From: Gammaproteobacteria bacterium
GTDB lineage: Bacteria > Pseudomonadota > Gammaproteobacteria > SZUA-229
Length of the DNA stretch: 49,373 nucleotides
Direction: 5' to 3'
Assembly (NCBI GenBank): GCA_026995045.1
Contig: JALWPK010000205.1
Coordinates: 1-49,373 of the forward strand
Shown: in pieces, positions 27,637 through 35,401 of the stretch
Layout: each line of letters begins with the position of its first letter
Numbering within the stretch: position 1 is the first letter of the stretch
The notes under the pieces: model-generated
Database searches by the model: none
What the model was told of the DNA's origin: nothing
What the model saw: only the letters and a program-made list of their open reading frames with translations
Program-made: the position numbers and the translations under genes

Positions 27637-28947
27637 ATGCAAGACGCTGAATACATCGACGGCCTGCTGGAGTTTATACAAACTTCACCGACGCCGTTTC
27701 ACGCCTGTGAAAACATCGCCGCCACCCTGCGCGAGAACGGTTTTACCGAATTGTCCGAAGCGGATGGCTGGCAACTGCTGGCCGATGAAAAACATACCGG
27801 TCGTTATTTTGTCACCCGCAACGATTCCTCGATTATTGCGTTCAGCATCAACAACGACGCCGTCAGCAACGGTTTTCAGATGGTCGGCGCGCACACCGAC
27901 AGCCCCTGCCTGAAAGTCAAACCGCAACCGGAAAAGGTGAAGCACGGCTACCTGCAACTCGGCGTCGAGGTGTACGGCGGCGCCTTGCTTAACCCGTGGT
28001 TCGACCGTGACCTGTCGCTGGCCGGGCGCATCAGCTATCTGGACGCGGCGGGCGACTTGCACAGCGTGCTGGTCGATTTCGAGCAGGCCATCGCCACCAT
28101 TCCCAGCCTGGCGATTCACCTCGACCGCGAAGCCAATGAAAACCGCAGCATCAACAAACAGAAGCACCTGCCGCCGGTGGTGATGAAGCTGCCGAAAAAA
28201 CTCGAGGACGAAAACAAGACCCCGCAGTTGCGCGATATTCTGCTCGACCTGCTGCAACGCAAGCACGCCGAACTGGGCGCGCAGCGGGTGATGGATTATG
28301 AACTGAGTTTTTACGATGTGCAGCCGCCCGCGGTCATCGGTTTGCACCAGGACTTTATCGCCGCCGCGCGGCTCGACAATCTGCTCAGTTGCTACACCGG
28401 CCTGCGCGCGCTGCTGGATGAGGACGGCAGCAAAAATTGTTTGCTGGTGTGCAATGACCACGAAGAAGTCGGTAGCATGTCGGCCTGTGGCGCGCAGGGG
28501 CCGTTTTTGCAGTCTGTATTGCAACGCCTGTGCCCGCAGCCGGAGCAACTGACGCGGGCGTTGCATCGCTCACTGCTGATTTCGGCTGACAATGCCCACG
28601 GCGTGCATCCCAATTATGCCGACAAGCACGATGACAACCACGGCCCGCTGCTCAACGCCGGGCCGGTGATCAAAACCAACGCCAATCAGCGCTACGCCAC
28701 CAACAGCTACACATCATCAGTATTCCGCAAGTTGTGCCACCAGGCGGATGTGCCGGTGCAGGCCTTCGTCACCCGCAGCGACATGGCCTGCGGCAGCACC
28801 ATCGGGCCCATCACCGCTGCTGAAATCGGCGTTGACACCATTGATGTCGGCGTGCCCACCTTCGCCATGCACTCGATCCGCGAGCTGGCCGGGCGCTGGG
28901 ACGGGTTTTATCTGTACCGCGCGCTGCGTGAATTCTTTCGCCAGTAG
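27637..28947 (+). CDS. apeB: M18-family aminopeptidase
   Basis: The 436-residue product matches the aspartyl-aminopeptidase family M18. Metal-binding signatures are GAHTDSP at about residues 85-91, NDHEEVGS near 272, SADNAHG near 315 and a final H in FAMHSIRE. These enzymes form large cytoplasmic tetrahedral dodecamers that trim acidic or neutral N-terminal residues. AGAAGAGAG precedes ATG 27637. No operon partner is adjacent. Confidence 0.93.
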   Translation: MQDAEYIDGLLEFIQTSPTPFHACENIAATLRENGFTELSEADGWQLLADEKHTGRYFVTRNDSSIIAFSINNDAVSNGFQMVGAHTDSPCLKVKPQPEKVKHGYLQLGVEVYGGALLNPWFDRDLSLAGRISYLDAAGDLHSVLVDFEQAIATIPSLAIHLDREANENRSINKQKHLPPVVMKLPKKLEDENKTPQLRDILLDLLQRKHAELGAQRVMDYELSFYDVQPPAVIGLHQDFIAAARLDNLLSCYTGLRALLDEDGSKNCLLVCNDHEEVGSMSACGAQGPFLQSVLQRLCPQPEQLTRALHRSLLISADNAHGVHPNYADKHDDNHGPLLNAGPVIKTNANQRYATNSYTSSVFRKLCHQADVPVQAFVTRSDMACGSTIGPITAAEIGVDTIDVGVPTFAMHSIRELAGRWDGFYLYRALREFFRQ

Positions 28948-29084
28948 TCTGTTTGTAGGCGCGCATGCATCAGATGCGCTATTGACTTCGCATTGCGCCT
29001 GATTATGCTTGTCAGTAAGCAGTTGATGTTGCGCTGATCAGAGCAGGCGCCGTCAACCGGTCGACGACCATTCGGAGGCGAGCC

Positions 29085-29558
29085 ATGGCAATCGCGATTA
29101 CCCTGAAAGAATATCTTGATGAAAACGATCTGGATTACGAAGTCATCGAACATCCATACGCCAGCACCAGTCTGGATGTGGCGAAACAGGCGCATGTGCC
29201 CGCTGACAGGCTGGCCAAATCGGTGGTGCTGGAAGACGAGGGCGGCTATGTGATTGCGGTGTGTCCGGCCTCGAAAAAGATTCAACTCGGCAGTCTGTAT
29301 CACCAGATTAACCGCCGACTGCACCTGGCGGATGAATATGAACTGGCCGACCTGATCGGTGACTGTGTGCTCGGCGCGGTGCCGCCGCTTGGCGAGCCCT
29401 ATGGCGCCGATGTGGTGGTGGACGAATCCCTGCTCGATGCGCCGGATGTGTACATCGAAGCCGGCGACCATGAAGAGCTGATTCACCTCGACGCGGACAA
29501 TTTCCAGCGCCTGCTGCGCGACGCCGAACACGCCTCGTTTGCCCGATCGATGAAATAA
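29085..29558 (+). CDS. YbaK/ProX-family aminoacyl-tRNA deacylase-like protein
   Basis: The 157-residue product is a stand-alone YbaK/ProRS-editing domain: EHPYASTSLDVAKQAHVP at the start, LAKSVVLED and AVCPASKKI in the middle (the Lys being the conserved substrate-contact region) and GAVPPLGEPYG, a family hallmark. Related proteins hydrolyse misacylated tRNA-Pro or tRNA-Cys. It differs enough from E. coli YbaK that the substrate is open. GGAGGCGAG precedes ATG 29085; a strong terminator follows. Confidence 0.88.
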   Translation: MAIAITLKEYLDENDLDYEVIEHPYASTSLDVAKQAHVPADRLAKSVVLEDEGGYVIAVCPASKKIQLGSLYHQINRRLHLADEYELADLIGDCVLGAVPPLGEPYGADVVVDESLLDAPDVYIEAGDHEELIHLDADNFQRLLRDAEHASFARSMK

Positions 29559-29597
29559 TCCACATCCGGATGCATCCTCCTGCATGAGCCTGTTCTG

Positions 29598-29634
29598 ACC
29601 GGCGCCGGGATTGAAAGCCGACGCCGGTTTTTTT
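29598..29634 (+). terminator. intrinsic terminator after the YbaK-like gene
   Basis: ACCGGCG (29598-29604) pairs with CGCCGGT (29622-29628) across a 17-base loop and runs into seven T residues. It lies 40 bases past the stop codon. Confidence 0.85.
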
Positions 29635-29703
29635 CGCTTGTCGCTGAAAAATCCCGCTATTTCCGGTAATAAACATATATACTTTGGGAAGTTAATAAGG
29701 AAA

Positions 29704-29720
29704 CTCTGATTTATTCAGAG
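29704..29720. repeat. small inverted repeat in the alaA leader
   Basis: CTCTGA-TTTAT-TCAGAG lies about 50 bases before alaA, inside AATAAGGAAACTCTGATTTATTC-like sequence that matches the stem-loop at 6896. It may be a leader structure or part of a short dispersed repeat. Confidence 0.45.
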
Positions 29721-29771
29721 CATCCATAAGATTCCAAAGCCAAGTTACTGACTGTAAACGGTTATAGCCGG

Positions 29772-31004
29772 ATGAAAACAATCAAGAAGTCCAACAAGCT
29801 GGACGATGTCTGCTACGACATTCGTGGGCCGGTGCTGCGCGAGGCGCGCCGCATGGAGGAAGAAGGCCACAAAATCCTCAAGCTGAATATCGGCAATCCC
29901 TCGCCATTCGGTTTTGACGCGCCGGAAGAAATCGTTCACGACATGATTCACAACGTGCCAATTTCACAGGGCTACAGCGACTCCAAGGGCTTGTTTTCCG
30001 GCCGCAAGGCGGTGATGCAGTATTGCCAGACCAAGGGCATCATGGATGCCGACATCGATGATATTTATCTCGGCAACGGCGTCAGTGAACTGATTGTGAT
30101 GTCGATGCAGGCGCTGCTCAACAACGGCGACGAGGTGTTGATACCGGCGCCGGATTATCCGCTCTGGACCGCTGCGGTCAGCCTGTCCAGCGGCACGCCG
30201 GTGCATTACCTGTGTGACGAACAGTCGGACTGGTATCCCGACATCGACGACATCAAGAGCAAAATCACCCGCAACACGCGTGGTATTGTCATTATCAATC
30301 CCAATAACCCCACCGGCGCCTTGTATCCAAAGGAAGTGCTGGAAGAGTTGATTGAAATTGCGCGCCAGCACAACCTGATTCTGTTCTCCGATGAAATCTA
30401 CGACAAGATTGTGTACGACGGTGAAACCCATGTGTCCACCGCATCGCTGGCCGACGACGTGTTGTTTGTGACTTTCAATGGTTTGTCCAAGTCATACCGC
30501 GTCGCCGGGTTTCGCGCCGGTTGGATGGTGATTACCGGCGACAAGGCGCATGCGCAGGACTACATCGAAGGTATTGAACTGCTGGCCTCAATGCGCCTGT
30601 GCTCCAACGTGCCCGGCCAGCATGCGATTCAGACTGCGCTCGGCGGCTATCAAAGCATCAACGAACTGGTGGCGCCGGAAGGGCGTTTATGCAAACAGCG
30701 TGATCTGGCCTATGACATGATTACCGCCATTCCCGGCATCAGTTGCGTCAAGCCCAAAGGCGCCATGTACCTGTTCCCGAAGATGGATATTGACCGGTAC
30801 CACATCGTCGATGATGAAAAAATGGTGCTGGATCTGTTGCTGCAGGAGCGCATTCTGGTGGTGCACGGCCGCGCCTTCAACTGGCCCAATACCGATCATT
30901 TCCGCATCGTGTTCCTGCCGCGTGAAGATGAACTCACCATGGCGATCAAACGCATCGAGCATTTCTTTTCACACTACTCCCAGGATGAAAGCAACGTCGC
31001 CTGA
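29772..31004 (+). CDS. alaA: alanine-glutamate (pyruvate) aminotransferase
   Basis: The 410-residue product is a fold-type I PLP aminotransferase. It has GNPSPFGFDAP near residue 41, YLGNGVSELI, NPNNPTGALYPKEVL near 180, the PLP lysine in FNGLSKSYRVAGFRAGW near 240, and an Arg near the C-terminus (FRIVFLP). It is highly similar in pattern to E. coli AlaA, which makes alanine from pyruvate and glutamate. Its stop overlaps the yggS start by one base, indicating cotranscription. Confidence 0.93.
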   Translation: MKTIKKSNKLDDVCYDIRGPVLREARRMEEEGHKILKLNIGNPSPFGFDAPEEIVHDMIHNVPISQGYSDSKGLFSGRKAVMQYCQTKGIMDADIDDIYLGNGVSELIVMSMQALLNNGDEVLIPAPDYPLWTAAVSLSSGTPVHYLCDEQSDWYPDIDDIKSKITRNTRGIVIINPNNPTGALYPKEVLEELIEIARQHNLILFSDEIYDKIVYDGETHVSTASLADDVLFVTFNGLSKSYRVAGFRAGWMVITGDKAHAQDYIEGIELLASMRLCSNVPGQHAIQTALGGYQSINELVAPEGRLCKQRDLAYDMITAIPGISCVKPKGAMYLFPKMDIDRYHIVDDEKMVLDLLLQERILVVHGRAFNWPNTDHFRIVFLPREDELTMAIKRIEHFFSHYSQDESNVA

Positions 31005-31693
31005 TGATTGCGCAACGCCTGCAAAGCCTGCGTCAGCAGATCGGCGAGCTGGCTGCACAGTCAGGCCGCAACGCAGATGACATTCGCCTGATCGCCGTAT
31101 CCAAAACCCGTCCGTTGCCGGATGTGGAGCAGGCGATAGCGGCCGGACAGATCGACTTCGGCGAAAATACCGTGCAGGACGCAATGGCCAAGATACCCTT
31201 TGTCAATAACAAAACCATACAGTGGCATTTCATCGGCCACCTGCAATCCAAAAAAGCCAGGGCCATACCGGGAAATTTTCAGTGGATACACAGCATCGAC
31301 AGCCTCAAACTGGCGGGCAAGCTATCCACCGCCATGCAAAACGCAGAAGCCGCTCAGCCGCTGAATGCCCTGATACAGGTGAATGTCTCCGGCGAAACCA
31401 GTAAATCAGGGCTGTCGCCACAGCAGATCGAGAGTTTTGTCGAGCAAGTGCTGCAGGCAGACTACCCGTTGATTGCCTGGCGAGGACTGATGACCATTGG
31501 CGTAAAAGCCGATGCAAGTGCTACCAGAAAAGTATTCGCCGGCTTGCGCGAATTGCAGCAACGCATTCAACAACAGTTTTCCTTGCCACAGTTTGATCAG
31601 TTGTCGATGGGCATGTCGGGAGATTATGCTGAAGCGATTGCGGAAGGCGCCACCATGATTCGAATCGGGACAGCGATATTCGGGCCACGGTGA
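31004..31693 (+). CDS. yggS: YggS-family PLP homeostasis protein
   Basis: The 229-residue product has the PLP-binding lysine in LIAVSKTRP near residue 35, IDFGENTVQDA, the WHFIGHLQSKKA segment and the late LSMGMSGDYAEAI phosphate-binding loop. YggS/PLPBP proteins carry PLP but have no known catalysis and keep vitamin B6 and amino-acid pools balanced. It sits directly after a PLP-dependent aminotransferase with an overlapping stop-start (TGATG), which fits a role in cofactor supply. In many bacteria it instead neighbours proC. Confidence 0.93.
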   Translation: MIAQRLQSLRQQIGELAAQSGRNADDIRLIAVSKTRPLPDVEQAIAAGQIDFGENTVQDAMAKIPFVNNKTIQWHFIGHLQSKKARAIPGNFQWIHSIDSLKLAGKLSTAMQNAEAAQPLNALIQVNVSGETSKSGLSPQQIESFVEQVLQADYPLIAWRGLMTIGVKADASATRKVFAGLRELQQRIQQQFSLPQFDQLSMGMSGDYAEAIAEGATMIRIGTAIFGPR

Positions 31694-31811
31694 ATGGATG
31701 TTGTTTGTTGCGGCGGTTGGTTTGTTCATTGTGCCTGCAGTGAACCCGCGCTTCTTCCTGTTTTGCAGGTCTGATAGCTTTCAGTAATCTCGCGAAGTAT
31801 GCGCCAATATA

Positions 31812-32353
31812 CTGTCATTGCGAGGAGCGATAGCGACGTGGCAGTAGTGCTACAGGGATGTAGCGGTTACGAACCTAACGATGGAATCTCATGAAGCAAG
31901 CCGTGATGGTTGCTGGGCAAACAGCAGGTTATTTTATTTGTTGATGGTTTTGGTTTCGCCTTGACGGCGACCTTCTTTTTTGTCTACAGCCACAAAAAAG
32001 AAGGCAAAAAAAGGCCGCCCTCACTCGCTTGCCCGCACAAGAAACGTGCGGGTTCCCGAAAATTTTCTGTGGCAGCACTACCTGTGTTGTTTTAGTGGTA
32101 TCTCATCACTTCACTTCCGGGTCGTTCAGATTCGCATCCCTGCGAACTGAACTCAAAATGCCGTCCCTGGCATTTTGACCCTGGGTTCGGAAAATTTTCG
32201 GCAAGCGACAGAGGGAGGGCCACCTAATGGCCTGATAGTGTGTTCACGGTTTGGTTTTTTCTTTCCGCTTCTGGCGAGCAGGCGAGTGAGTGATTTTGTG
32301 GGAATTTTTACTTCACGAAACTGCCAGGTCGCTGTGTTTTTCGCAATGACAGT
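31812..32353. repeat. CATTGCGAGG-ended element interrupted by another element
   Basis: The left end CTGTCATTGCGAGGAGCGAT and the right end TTTTTCGCAATGACAG are inverted copies. The first 100 bases (GGCAGTAGTGCTACAGGGAT onward) match the inverse of the element at 40242-40370. After about 31900 the match stops and roughly 350 bases of different sequence follow, including GCCACAAAAAAGAAGGCAAA and facing CCCGAAAATTTTC/GGAAAATTTTCGG segments, before the right end resumes. Short ORFs in it show no sign of being genes. It accounts for most of the 31694-32440 gene-free region. Confidence 0.75.
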
Positions 32354-32446
32354 ATTGATCGGACTCTGTATGAGAATGATGCGATACTACCGCTCTACAC
32401 AGTTGATGTAAGCGAGCACGAGGCGCTTAACAGCAATATTGCACCC

Positions 32447-32483
32447 CAAAAAAACGGGCGCAAGGCCGAAACCTTGCGCCCGT
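32447..32483 (-). terminator. intrinsic terminator of the first Sgp-like gene
   Basis: A perfect 12-bp stem (ACGGGCGCAAGG with CCTTGCGCCCGT, six-base loop) is followed on the minus strand by seven T residues. It lies 82 bases beyond the stop of the gene at 32566. Confidence 0.92.
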
Positions 32484-32565
32484 GCAGCGCATGAGTGCTG
32501 CTTAACTGCGCTTGCTTATACAGCGCCGATATAGCATCTATCAGCGCGTGTATTCTTCACATTAC

Positions 32566-33219
32566 TTAGCTCTTGCTTGCTTCCGGAGCCTTGTCAGCGG
32601 CTTCTTCAGTTTTACGAGCTTCGTTGAAACGCTTCATCATTTCCTGATGACGCTTTTCGGCTTCTTTGCGGTGCTGTTCCATACGCTTCTGCATTTCGGC
32701 GCGGCGCGCTTCTACATCGGCAGGCATGCGGTAGGCGTTCTGCGGCGCGATAGCAGGGCGAATGGTAGGCTGCATGTTTTTCATCATTTCCTGATGACGT
32801 TTCATGGCTTCTTCCTGCGCTTTGGCGAAGGCTTCCTGTTGCCGTTTGATCTGCTCTTCCGTCATCGGCGCGGCAGCCTGCGGCGCGGTCGGAGCCGGCG
32901 CGTAGCCATAAGGCGCGTAACCGTATGGGGCATAGCCATTGTAGTAGCCGTTGTAACCACGCCAGTCGTTGGCGCCGTAGTAGTTGCCGTAGCCATTGCC
33001 GCGACCGTGTCCACGGCCTTTGGCTTTCATGTTGAATGTGAAGTTGGCGTCGAAATCGCCATCAACGTCGCCGGCGGTGTCGCCGTAGCTATTGCCATAG
33101 CCGTTGCCATTGTAGCGGCCATCGTTGTAACCGTCGTTGTCAAACGGGCCCCACCATGCATTGGCGGTGGTGGAGGCTGCGAGGATTGCAGCGGCGGAAA
33201 GTATCTTGATTGCTTTCAT
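32566..33219 (-). CDS. secreted Gly/Tyr/Asp-rich protein A, sulfur-globule-protein-like, with coiled-coil tail
   Basis: The 217-residue product has a 21-residue signal peptide (cleavage ANA-WWGPF), then a low-complexity domain with repeated GYG/NGY, an Asp-rich patch GDVDGDFDANF, a basic KAKGRGHGRGNGYG run and YAPYGYAPYGYAPAP. This resembles sulfur globule proteins of purple sulfur bacteria, which line periplasmic sulfur deposits; that is a resemblance by pattern, not proof. A Met/Lys/Glu-rich helix follows (about residues 118-205), with two near-repeats KRHQEMMK. The central stretch is almost identical to protein B. The leader has a GTTAAA/TTTAAC inverted repeat (33239-33254). Confidence 0.8.
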   Translation of the reverse strand: MKAIKILSAAAILAASTTANAWWGPFDNDGYNDGRYNGNGYGNSYGDTAGDVDGDFDANFTFNMKAKGRGHGRGNGYGNYYGANDWRGYNGYYNGYAPYGYAPYGYAPAPTAPQAAAPMTEEQIKRQQEAFAKAQEEAMKRHQEMMKNMQPTIRPAIAPQNAYRMPADVEARRAEMQKRMEQHRKEAEKRHQEMMKRFNEARKTEEAADKAPEASKS

Positions 33220-33255
33220 GTTCGTTGTTCCTTGTTTCGTTAAATCGGTTTAACT

Positions 33256-33284
33256 GAAAAAGGCCGCTACAACTGCAGCGGCCT
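33256..33284 (-). terminator. intrinsic terminator of Sgp-like gene B
   Basis: AGGCCGCT and AGCGGCCT form an eight-base stem with an eight-base loop, followed on the minus strand by TTTTTC. It lies between genes B and A, only about 37 bases before the A start codon, so it may act as a partial terminator or mRNA 3' stabiliser. Confidence 0.85.
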
Positions 33285-33307
33285 TTCTGCTTTTGTTACA
33301 GACTGAA

Positions 33308-33706
33308 TTATTTAGCCTGTGTGTCAGCTTGCGGCGCTGCGGGAGCCGGAGCCGCCTGAGGCGCTACCGGAGCCGGAGCATAACCATAAGGCGCGTAGCC
33401 GTAAGGGGCATAGCCGTTGTAGTAACCGTTGTAACCACGCCAGTCGTTGGCGCCGTAGTAGTTACCGTAGCCGTTGCCACGACCGTGTCCACGACCCTTG
33501 GCTTTCATGCCGAAAGAGAAGTTGGTGTCAAAGTCACCGTCGAAATCACCAGCGGTGTCACCGTAGCCGTCGCCATAACCGTTGCCGTAGTAACGGCCAT
33601 CGTTGTAGCCATAGCCATCGTTGTCGTCAAAAGGACCCCACCATGCGTTAGCAGAGGTAGAAGCAGCGAGAACTGCAGCAGCAGCAATAACTTTCAATGT
33701 TTTCAT
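33308..33706 (-). CDS. secreted Gly/Tyr/Asp-rich protein B, sulfur-globule-protein-like
   Basis: The 132-residue product has the signal peptide MKTLKVIAAAAVLAASTSANA (21 residues), then WWGPFDDNDGYGYNDGRYYG, GDTAGDFDGDFDTNFSFGMK, a GRGHGRGNGYGNYYGANDWRG run and YAPYGYAPYGYAPAPVAP, ending in an Ala/Pro/Gln tail. It is the plain form: no coiled coil. ATG 33706 is preceded by AGAGGA seven bases upstream; TTG 33712 is in frame but less likely. It has its own sigma-70 promoter and terminator. Confidence 0.82.
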   Translation of the reverse strand: MKTLKVIAAAAVLAASTSANAWWGPFDDNDGYGYNDGRYYGNGYGDGYGDTAGDFDGDFDTNFSFGMKAKGRGHGRGNGYGNYYGANDWRGYNGYYNGYAPYGYAPYGYAPAPVAPQAAPAPAAPQADTQAK

Positions 33707-33747
33707 AATCAAATCCTCTCAGGTTGATAAGTTTGTTCATGCGCTTT

Positions 33748-33765
33748 TGGCTCTGTCTTGAACCA
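33748..33765 (-). promoter_or_regulatory. conserved inverted repeat at the 5' end of the gene B transcript
   Basis: TGGCTC-N6-GAACCA (plus-strand reading) sits directly after the predicted transcription start of gene B. The same site, with better arms, is at 36842-36858 in front of gene E. It would form a 5' stem-loop in the mRNA or an operator. Confidence 0.55.
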
Positions 33766-33773
33766 ATGGCTAT

Positions 33774-33802
33774 ATACTATTAGAAGTAGCTAATATTGTC
33801 AA
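33774..33802 (-). promoter_or_regulatory. sigma-70 promoter of Sgp-like gene B
   Basis: Read on the minus strand: TTGACA (33797-33802), a 17-base spacer, then TAGTAT (33774-33779). The -35 is a perfect consensus. The arrangement aligns base for base in spacing with the promoter of gene E. Confidence 0.75.
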
Positions 33803-33926
33803 TATCTAATCAACTAACATAATAAAATACTAATGCGGATTTGACATACATCATGGATTGCTGGCGCATGTGGGATCCGGGTTCTCCAAATTTTTGAACG
33901 AATGACATATCTATATGATTTATAAG

Positions 33927-33960
33927 TAAAAACCCTTCCCGCTATGTGGCGGGAAGGGTT
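33927..33960 (-). terminator. intrinsic terminator of Sgp-like gene C
   Basis: AACCCTTCCCGC and GCGGGAAGGGTT make a perfect 12-bp stem with a six-base loop, followed on the minus strand by TTTTTACTT. It lies 50 bases after the stop of gene C. Confidence 0.92.
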
Positions 33961-34010
33961 GCAAATGGTTGTCGTCATCCGCTCTGGCCGCCCCAAAGCG
34001 GCCAAGGTGG

Positions 34011-34676
34011 CTAGTTGGACTTGCTGTCACCCGGGTTTGCCGGAGGCGTCACCTGGGATGGCGCTTGCCGGGCCGAGGCCTCTGTCTCCGTACGATCGGC
34101 TGACGCCGGCTGGCTGGCGGCGTCGCGCCGCTCCATCATTTGCCGGTAGCGCTGCATCATTTGCTGACGCCGTTGTTGCATTTGTCTGGCCATTTGTTCG
34201 CGCCATGCCGCCATATCATCCGGATCGGGGCCCTTGAATGCGGGCGCTGGCAGTGGTCGTGGCATGTTGTCCGGCTGGCTGGCGGGCGGGCGCTGACGAT
34301 AGTGCGAAGCTTGTGGCGCGGCCTGGTGCGGTGGGTAGCCATAACCGTAACGCGGGGGAGCGTAACCGCCGTAGTAGGGCGCATAACTGTTGTAATAACC
34401 GTTGTAACCGCGCCAGTTGCCGTAATTGCGCCAGTCGCCATAGCCGTGACTCCGGCCTTTGCCCTTTCCACGCGCCTTGGCGCGTATGTTGATGGTAAAT
34501 TCGCCATCGCCCATCAGGTCGCTCATAAAATCACTGAAGGCGTCGCTGTAGCCACGGTTGTAAATGTCGCCATAGTGGTTGTAACGGTCATCATTGTCGA
34601 AAGGTCCCCACCAGGCGTTGGCGACGGTGCTGCCGCCAAGCAGGGTTGCTAGTATGATCATTTTCAGTGTTTTCAT
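34011..34676 (-). CDS. secreted Gly/Tyr-rich protein C, sulfur-globule-protein-like, with Met/Arg/Gln-rich tail
   Basis: The 221-residue product has a 21-residue signal peptide (cleavage ANA-WWGPF). The mature start DRYNHYGDIYNRGYSDAFSD, then FMSDLMGDGEFTINI and KARGKGKGRSHGYG, is the most diverged of the five and the closest in layout to classical sulfur globule proteins as I recall them. A Pro/Gln-rich stretch (residues about 100-145) leads to a helix QMQQRRQQMMQRYRQMMERR and a disordered Ala/Ser/Pro tail. Only about 35 bases separate its start from the terminator of gene D, so its own promoter is not obvious. Confidence 0.8.
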   Translation of the reverse strand: MKTLKMIILATLLGGSTVANAWWGPFDNDDRYNHYGDIYNRGYSDAFSDFMSDLMGDGEFTINIRAKARGKGKGRSHGYGDWRNYGNWRGYNGYYNSYAPYYGGYAPPRYGYGYPPHQAAPQASHYRQRPPASQPDNMPRPLPAPAFKGPDPDDMAAWREQMARQMQQRRQQMMQRYRQMMERRDAASQPASADRTETEASARQAPSQVTPPANPGDSKSN

Positions 34677-34710
34677 CGTTCACCTGTGTTTACAAGAATA
34701 TGCGGGTAAT

Positions 34711-34742
34711 AAAAAGGGCCGCGCAGCATGCTGGCGCGGCCC
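34711..34742 (-). terminator. intrinsic terminator of Sgp-like gene D
   Basis: GGGCCGCGC and GCGCGGCCC make a nine-base GC stem with a nine-base loop, followed on the minus strand by TTTTTATT. It lies 20 bases after the stop of gene D and 35 before gene C. Confidence 0.92.
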
Positions 34743-34761
34743 GGTTGCAGCCAGTTACCTG

Positions 34762-35157
34762 TTATTTGCCGCTGGAGGGTGCTGCAGGCGCAGGCTGTTG
34801 CGGAGCGGGTGGCGGCGGTGCGTAGCCATATGGAGGATAGCCATATGGGCCATAGCCGTAGGGGCGGCCGTAGTAGCCATCGTATCCACGCCAGTCGTTA
34901 TAGCCATAGCCATCCCAGTTGTTGTAGCCATAGCCACTGCCGCGTCCTCGTCCGTGCCCGCGACCTTTCATGCCGAACGAAAAATTGGTATCGAAGTCGC
35001 CGTCTACGTCGCCGGAACCGTCACCATAGCCATCGCCGTAACCGTAACCGTTGCCACGCCAGTCGTTGCGGCCATAGCCGTCATCGCCCCACCAGGCCTG
35101 TGCGCTGGTTGCAGCGGTCAGTACTGCGGCAGCAGCCAATACTGTCAGTGCTTTCAT
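34762..35157 (-). CDS. secreted Gly/Tyr/Asp-rich protein D, sulfur-globule-protein-like
   Basis: The 131-residue product has a 21-residue signal peptide (cleavage AQA-WWGDD), then GYGRNDWRGNGYGYGDGYGD, the Asp patch GDVDGDFDTNFSFGMK, GRGHGRGRGSGYGYN, several NDWRGYDGYYG-type units and a Pro-rich end YGYPPYGYAPPPPAP. No coiled coil. ATG 35157 follows GAGGATG with suitable spacing; the in-frame extension upstream lacks signal character. Confidence 0.82.
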   Translation of the reverse strand: MKALTVLAAAAVLTAATSAQAWWGDDGYGRNDWRGNGYGYGDGYGDGSGDVDGDFDTNFSFGMKGRGHGRGRGSGYGYNNWDGYGYNDWRGYDGYYGRPYGYGPYGYPPYGYAPPPPAPQQPAPAAPSSGK

Positions 35158-35192
35158 GTTGTCATCCTCTTGTCTGTGAGTCAGTTGGTCGA

Positions 35193-35220
35193 GATTCACC
35201 TGCCACAAAAGGTGTGAATC
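35193..35220 (-). promoter_or_regulatory. inverted repeat in the leader of Sgp-like gene D
   Basis: GATTCAC (35193-35199) and GTGAATC (35214-35220) flank 14 bases, 36-63 bases before the gene D start. It could be a 5' stem-loop comparable to those of genes B and E, though the sequence differs. Promoter-like TTGACC/TAATAT elements lie just upstream with poor spacing. Confidence 0.45.
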
Positions 35221-35344
35221 AGATGTTAAACATATTAGATATGGTCGAACCGGGTCAATATCAACAGTGGGTTTTTAACCGATTATTTCCGTCGATTTGA
35301 CATGTGTCATACGCTGAAGGCGGGTAATTACGGCGACAAGATAT

Positions 35345-35380
35345 AAAAAACCCGGTTTTGCGCAGGGACAAAACCGGGTT
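35345..35380 (-). terminator. intrinsic terminator of the membrane coiled-coil gene
   Basis: AACCCGGTTTTG and CAAAACCGGGTT make a perfect 12-bp stem with an eight-base loop, followed on the minus strand by TTTTTTATA. It lies 22 bases after the stop. Confidence 0.92.
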
Positions 35381-35401
35381 GGCGTAAGTTGGCTGTAGTG
35401 A

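Noticed and set aside
31910..32095. 61-residue ORF in the interrupted repeat
   Set aside because: It spans the junction of two repeat families and has no coding signature.
32512..33243. Long plus-strand ORFs opposite the Gly/Tyr-rich genes (Val/Ala-rich or His/Arg-rich products)
   Set aside because: They are shadows of the repetitive minus-strand codons; no start signals, and the minus-strand frames have signal peptides, promoters and terminators.
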